Program-made: the position numbers and the translations under genes
Notes under the pieces: model-generated
What the model saw: only the letters and a program-made list of their open reading frames with translations
The model's database searches: none
Told to the model about the DNA's origin: nothing
NCBI GenBank assembly: GCA_003135495.1
Contig: PLBX01000175.1
Coordinates: forward strand, 284-7,376
Source: Acidobacteriaceae bacterium
GTDB lineage: Bacteria > Acidobacteriota > Terriglobia > Terriglobales > Acidobacteriaceae
DNA: 7,093 nt
Reading direction: 5' to 3'
In this document: positions 5,738 to 7,093 of the stretch, piece by piece
Layout of the letters: each line of letters starts with the position of its first letter
Position numbering within the stretch: the first letter of the stretch is position 1

Positions 5738-7093
5738 TTAGAAAATCAGTTTCAGTGCGAACTGAGTTTGCCGGCTGCTGGTTGAGGTCGAATCCAGAAT
5801 GCCCCCCGAACTGATCGGATTTCCGCTGCCGTCAAACAGCGCGCTGTTGGCTATTGGCGGATTGAAATTGGCGCGATTGAACAGATTGAATATCTCTGCG
5901 CGGAACTGCAAGTTTAGTCTTTCGGTAATGTGAGTGTCCTTTACCAGCGAAAAGTCGAAGTCGACCAAGCCGGGCCCGTCGACTGAGTTTCTTCCGCTAT
6001 TTCCCAGCAGGTTGGCGCAGGTGCCGGGTATTCCTGGACTCGGACCGTTGGGGGAGCCGACCGGCGCGAAGCCGAAAGGCTGGCATAGCGACGCAATAGC
6101 CGGAGTGGCAACGGGCAGAGCGAAGCACTCCGCCTTAATGTAGCCATTTGCATTCTGTGGATTCACAGGGGCGGAACAGCCCGGTCCTTTAAGCCGATCC
6201 GGATAGGCGAACGGGGAGGAGCTACCGAGTCCCAGCGGATCTCCTCCAATCAAGGGAGTAAATGGCAGGCCGCTCCTGATCTGCATGATGCCGCCTAATT
6301 GCCACCCCTTTGTTGCCCGCGCAACAGGTCCGCTCCAGGAGTTACGGGTCGGGATATTCCAGAGATAGTTGATGGTCAGATTGTGCGTAATGTTGAAGTC
6401 GGAAGGAGCACGGCGATACTTTGGAAGAAAGTAAAAAAGTGATGGGATCGAACTTAAGAACGAGTCGCTGGCGATGGAGCCATCGCCTCCGTCGATCGCC
6501 CTGCTCCAAGTGTAGCTCCCCTGCATCTGGAAGCCGTGGCTCATCCGTTTTTCAATTTGTGCTTCCATGCCGTCAAAATAGGAATCGTTGTTCCATTGCA
6601 GAGTATCCATGCGACCAATGGAAGGACTGATGATTGTCCCAGTCCCTGGAATCGGCCATAAGTAGGGCGGCGTAGTCCCATTGATCGGTTGCGTTGAATT
6701 GATATCGTCGGCGCGGAAGATCATGTGTACGCCGCGTGACCCTACGTAGGCGAGGCTTGCGGTGAGACTCGGCGCCAACTCGTGCTGAATATTCAGGTTC
6801 CATTGCATTACGTAATTGCGCTTGGGGTTTGGCTGAATATATGGAATGCGCAAACCGAGACCGTTATTGGCATTGGCCGCGAGGATATTAAATGCCTCTG
6901 TTGGAAACGAACCCTGCGGCAGATTTGTAGCTGTGCCGTTCTCGGTAAAAGGGGCGGTATTGGTAGCGAACTGACCTAACAAATACGGCAGCGGGAGAAC
7001 GTCGAAGATTGCAAATCCGCCACGCACTGAGGTCTTACCATTTCCAACTGGATCCCACGCGAAACCGACTCTGGGTTCGAAGTTGTGAAGCGT
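5738..7093 (-). CDS. TonB-dependent-receptor-like outer-membrane protein, C-terminal part, start outside window
   Basis: The frame is open to the right edge. It enters as TLHNFEPRVGFAWDPVGNGK and continues without a stop, so the in-frame GTG at 7027 is internal. About 451 residues are visible, all in the C-terminal half of the beta-barrel. Typical blocks in order are an Arg-Gly-Gly-Phe segment, QWNLNIQHELAPSLTASLAYVGSRG, GSYTWSRAID, GWQLGGIMQIRSGLPFTP, LGNSGRNSVDGPG and LQFRAEIFNLFNRANFNPP. The protein ends ALKLIF, with the terminal Phe expected of an outer-membrane barrel recognised by the BAM machinery. In Acidobacteriota such proteins usually carry an N-terminal carboxypeptidase-regulatory-like (Ig-like) domain and a plug, which would lie beyond the window. 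They are thought to import or bind large substrates with TonB energy. The ligand is unknown. The stop codon lies 91 bases before dctA on the same strand. Confidence 0.9.
   Translation of the reverse strand, partial: TLHNFEPRVGFAWDPVGNGKTSVRGGFAIFDVLPLPYLLGQFATNTAPFTENGTATNLPQGSFPTEAFNILAANANNGLGLRIPYIQPNPKRNYVMQWNLNIQHELAPSLTASLAYVGSRGVHMIFRADDINSTQPINGTTPPYLWPIPGTGTIISPSIGRMDTLQWNNDSYFDGMEAQIEKRMSHGFQMQGSYTWSRAIDGGDGSIASDSFLSSIPSLFYFLPKYRRAPSDFNITHNLTINYLWNIPTRNSWSGPVARATKGWQLGGIMQIRSGLPFTPLIGGDPLGLGSSSPFAYPDRLKGPGCSAPVNPQNANGYIKAECFALPVATPAIASLCQPFGFAPVGSPNGPSPGIPGTCANLLGNSGRNSVDGPGLVDFDFSLVKDTHITERLNLQFRAEIFNLFNRANFNPPIANSALFDGSGNPISSGGILDSTSTSSRQTQFALKLIF

Noticed and set aside
7025..7027. 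GTG 7027 as the true start of the receptor gene
   Set aside because: The frame continues to the window edge with family-typical sequence (NFEPRVGFAWDP), so this codon is an internal Val.
1..7093. CRISPR array, tRNA/rRNA gene, insertion sequence or defence system
   Set aside because: I found no regularly spaced repeats, cloverleaf or rRNA-like stretch, transposase or nuclease motif. All space is taken by five metabolic or envelope genes and short intergenic gaps.

Overview
The window reads as an ordinary chromosomal segment of a soil acidobacterium (Acidobacteriota, probably class Terriglobia). The evidence is protein style. There is a secreted S53 peptidase with a CGGG-type C-terminal module, a very large TonB-dependent-receptor-like protein whose barrel ends in ALKLIF, and a PAP2 phosphatase with a DQKxIW N-terminal block. 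I base the taxonomic call on recognising these family styles from memory, not on a marker gene.

Layout. Positions 2-2230 (+) hold the 3' part of a sedolisin (S53) peptidase gene that enters from the left edge. Its catalytic domain is followed by Ig-like domains and an unusual double hydrophobic, lipobox-like segment. A strong intrinsic terminator follows at 2252-2278, nested in a second inverted repeat (2231-2290). Positions 2401-3198 (+) encode a PAP2-superfamily phosphatase with a signal peptide. The strand then flips. Positions 3227-4342 (-) encode a Tat-type exported alpha/beta hydrolase, and 4342-5646 (-) a DctA-type C4-dicarboxylate symporter. These two genes overlap and are almost certainly cotranscribed, with dctA first. 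A perfect 10-bp palindrome lies at 5702-5723. Positions 5738-7093 (-) hold the C-terminal part of an outer-membrane TonB-dependent-receptor-like protein that runs off the right edge.

How the genes fit together. Nearly every product is predicted to act in the envelope or outside the cell: a secreted protease, a membrane or periplasmic phosphatase, an exported hydrolase, an inner-membrane dicarboxylate importer and an outer-membrane receptor. The only well-supported functional link is the overlapping dctA-hydrolase pair. One reading, which is inference, is that the hydrolase releases an organic acid that DctA imports. The S53 and PAP2 genes are separated by a terminator and look independent.

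I found no RNA gene, CRISPR array, insertion sequence, phage gene or defence system, and no convincing novel system. The points most worth a second look are the internal lipobox and split C-terminal module of the S53 protein, the substituted calcium-site and substrate-site residues in the S53 and DctA proteins, the nested terminator, and the palindrome upstream of dctA.
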